Of a stretch of 64,000 nt of DNA, positions 62,867 to 64,000 are shown in pieces. How positions within the stretch are numbered: position 1 is the stretch's first letter; each line of letters opens with the position of its first letter. The notes under the pieces are model-generated. The model had not been told where the DNA came from, searched no databases, and saw only the letters and a list, made by a program, of their open reading frames with translations. Made by a program: the position numbers and the translations under genes. Source of the stretch: JAFDZW01 sp035632315 (GTDB lineage Bacteria; Bacteroidota; Ignavibacteria; Palsa-1295); assembly GCA_035632315.1 (NCBI GenBank), contig DASQGZ010000034.1, positions 94,608 to 158,607 of the forward strand. The letters are read 5' to 3'.

Positions 62867-62900
62867 CAAAAATACGAATCTTACCTGATTTGGTTTTCAA
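62867..62900 (-). promoter_or_regulatory. Promoter of pyk: TTG-N23-TATTTTTG
   Basis: On the minus strand TTG (62900-62898) is followed after 23 bases by TATTTTTG (62874-62867), which lies six bases before ATG 62860. It predicts a nearly leaderless pyk message. The 190-base gap to the divergent glycosyltransferase gene holds no other feature I can support. Confidence 0.5.
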
Positions 62901-63059
62901 TGAGACAATATAAAACAATATTTTATAGTGAAAATCGTCATTATCGGGAGCCATTATCATTTCATAACCGAAATGTAACTGTTTCTTATCGGAGTAATAG
63001 TGGGGAAATAGGGTTTGAAACCTGTAATTCACAGTTTACGTAGCTGTTAGAAAATTATT

Positions 63060-64000
63060 ATGCCGCGAGACGCGTTTAACCTTGCGATGACGCAACCGCC
63101 GCTTCGAAAGAAGGTACTTTTTATCTGCGGGTCGTTGAATCAAACGACTCAGATGCATAAGGTTGCTCAAGAACTTCCCGACCTCGATCACTACTTCACC
63201 CCGTTCTACGTGGATGGGACGTTCGAGCAGATGCGAAAGATGCATTTGATGGAGTACACGATCCTTGGCGGTGAACACCTGCGCCGATCCACCCAATATT
63301 TGAACGATCATCAGCTGACGATCGATTACAGGGGTTCGTCGAACCAATACGATCTTATTGTCCGCTCGGGTGATATCAGCATTCCGAAAAATACTCGCGG
63401 CAGACGAAGTGTACTGGTTCAAGAAGGAATGACCGACCCGAGCAATCTTCGATTTTTGCTTATTAAATATTTTCGTGCGCTGCCACGTTGGTCGGCCAGT
63501 ACTGCAGCGTTCGGGCTGAGTGACGATTACGATAAGTTTTGTGTCGCAAGCGAAGGATATCGCGATCTCTTCATCGAGAACGGCGTACTTCCTGAAAAGA
63601 TCGTCGTTACCGGCAACCCGAACTTCGATAATTGCAAAAAATATTTTCAAAACGATTTTCCGCACCGGGGCTACGTGCTCGCCTGTACATCGGATATGCG
63701 CGAAACGATGCGTTACGAAAATCGGCCGAAGTTCATTAAACGGTGTGTCGAAATAGCTGCCGGACGACAGATCATTTTTAAGCTTCATCCCAACGAGCTC
63801 GTCGAACGGGCGACCAAGGAGATCAACGAGTATGCACCGGGAGCCCTCATTTATTGGAGCGGTTCTGCAGAAGAAATGATCGCGAATTGTGATACACTGA
63901 TCACTCGGTATTCGACGGTTGTGTTTGCGGCATCTGCCCTCGGTAAAGAAATATATTCCGATCTTGACCCCAATGAGCTTCGCCGGCTTACTCCGATGCA
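63060..64000 (+). CDS. GT-B-like glycosyltransferase (truncated at window edge)
   Basis: The plus-strand frame is open from ATG 63060 to the right edge, at least 313 codons, so the C-terminus is missing. A charged start (MPRDAFNLAMTQPPLRKK) precedes a Rossmann-like strand VLFICGSLNQTTQMHKVAQEL. Later come DKFCVASEGYRDLFIENGV, KIVVTGNPNFDNC, IIFKLHPNELVE and the C-terminal-domain loop CDTLITRYSTVVFAASALG. This is the pattern of GT-B enzymes such as UDP-GlcNAc 2-epimerase, CDP-glycerol glycerophosphotransferase or KDO/sialyl-transferase-like proteins. It probably makes surface polysaccharide; donor and acceptor are unknown. Confidence 0.78.
   Translation, partial: MPRDAFNLAMTQPPLRKKVLFICGSLNQTTQMHKVAQELPDLDHYFTPFYVDGTFEQMRKMHLMEYTILGGEHLRRSTQYLNDHQLTIDYRGSSNQYDLIVRSGDISIPKNTRGRRSVLVQEGMTDPSNLRFLLIKYFRALPRWSASTAAFGLSDDYDKFCVASEGYRDLFIENGVLPEKIVVTGNPNFDNCKKYFQNDFPHRGYVLACTSDMRETMRYENRPKFIKRCVEIAAGRQIIFKLHPNELVERATKEINEYAPGALIYWSGSAEEMIANCDTLITRYSTVVFAASALGKEIYSDLDPNELRRLTPM

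Noticed and set aside
63036..63788. 250-codon minus-strand frame opposite the edge glycosyltransferase
   Set aside because: The plus-strand frame shows GT-B motifs and continues off the edge; the minus frame has no recognisable features.
1..64000. tRNA, rRNA, CRISPR arrays, insertion sequences
   Set aside because: Gaps are short, no T-loop/anticodon-stem patterns, regularly spaced repeats or transposase motifs were seen in them or in the genes.

Overview
The window (about 48-50% GC by eye) looks like a chromosomal contig of a free-living Bacteroidota-type bacterium. The mix fits the Kapabacteria/Ignavibacteria/Chlorobi side of the phylum. The pointers are four large exported proteins with C-terminal type IX secretion (T9SS) sorting domains, Asp-box and choice-of-anchor-D-like repeat proteins, Tat-dependent Rieske proteins, TAnnTTTG-type -7 promoter elements, and few Shine-Dalgarno sequences. 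The taxonomic placement is inference. No tRNA, rRNA, CRISPR array, insertion sequence, prophage or origin was found. Genes are densely packed: no gene-free stretch exceeds 300 bases, and the longest gaps (about 145-190 bases) carry hairpins and promoters that are described individually.

Layout. 1-6.1 kb: a truncated exported protein, leuS, an octanoyltransferase (lipM-like) and an LptF/G permease. 6.2-11.9 kb: two convergent giant T9SS cargo proteins, one an Asp-box plus six-repeat protein, the other a gingipain-fold (C25-like) protein that seems to lack the catalytic pair. 11.9-16.9 kb: a minus-strand run with an acyl-CoA ligase, 2'-5' RNA ligase family protein, hemerythrin, Tat-exported class V aminotransferase and a lipoprotein. 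17-18.6 kb: rsmI and a methyltransferase. 18.6-22.3 kb: an AT-rich lipoprotein, an HtrA protease, a methyltransferase and plsY. 22.3-25.6 kb: an inositol-monophosphatase family enzyme, two tandem Rieske lipoproteins, and divergent Yip1/DUF5684 membrane genes. 25.6-31.4 kb: a Tat-exported glycosylasparaginase, a long FtsK, ComB and OsmC.

31.5-38.5 kb is the most unusual part. It is a compact five-gene operon (4-TM protein, 12-TM/GMC flavin oxidoreductase fusion, SnoaL-like protein, helical membrane lipoprotein, membrane metallophosphoesterase). Its promoter region carries a perfect consensus-like promoter, a palindromic putative operator with a repeated half-site, and a hairpin over the first start codon.

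38.7-47.1 kb: dihydrolipoyl dehydrogenase, a SulP transporter, a histidine-rich polytopic membrane protein, an S1-like RNA-binding protein and an outer-membrane barrel. 47.2-52.5 kb: a Tat plus T9SS hybrid Rieske protein and a cluster of envelope proteins with Cys/His features suggestive of metal handling. 52.6-64 kb: pckA, a PNGase F-like T9SS protein, an MsbA-type ABC exporter, an NtrC-type regulator, an exported TPR protein, pyruvate kinase and a truncated GT-B-like glycosyltransferase.

Functional themes are cell-envelope biogenesis (LptF/G, PlsY, MsbA-like, FtsK), T9SS-exported surface proteins, extracytoplasmic redox chemistry (three Rieske proteins, GMC oxidoreductase) and the PEP/pyruvate node (PckA, Pyk).
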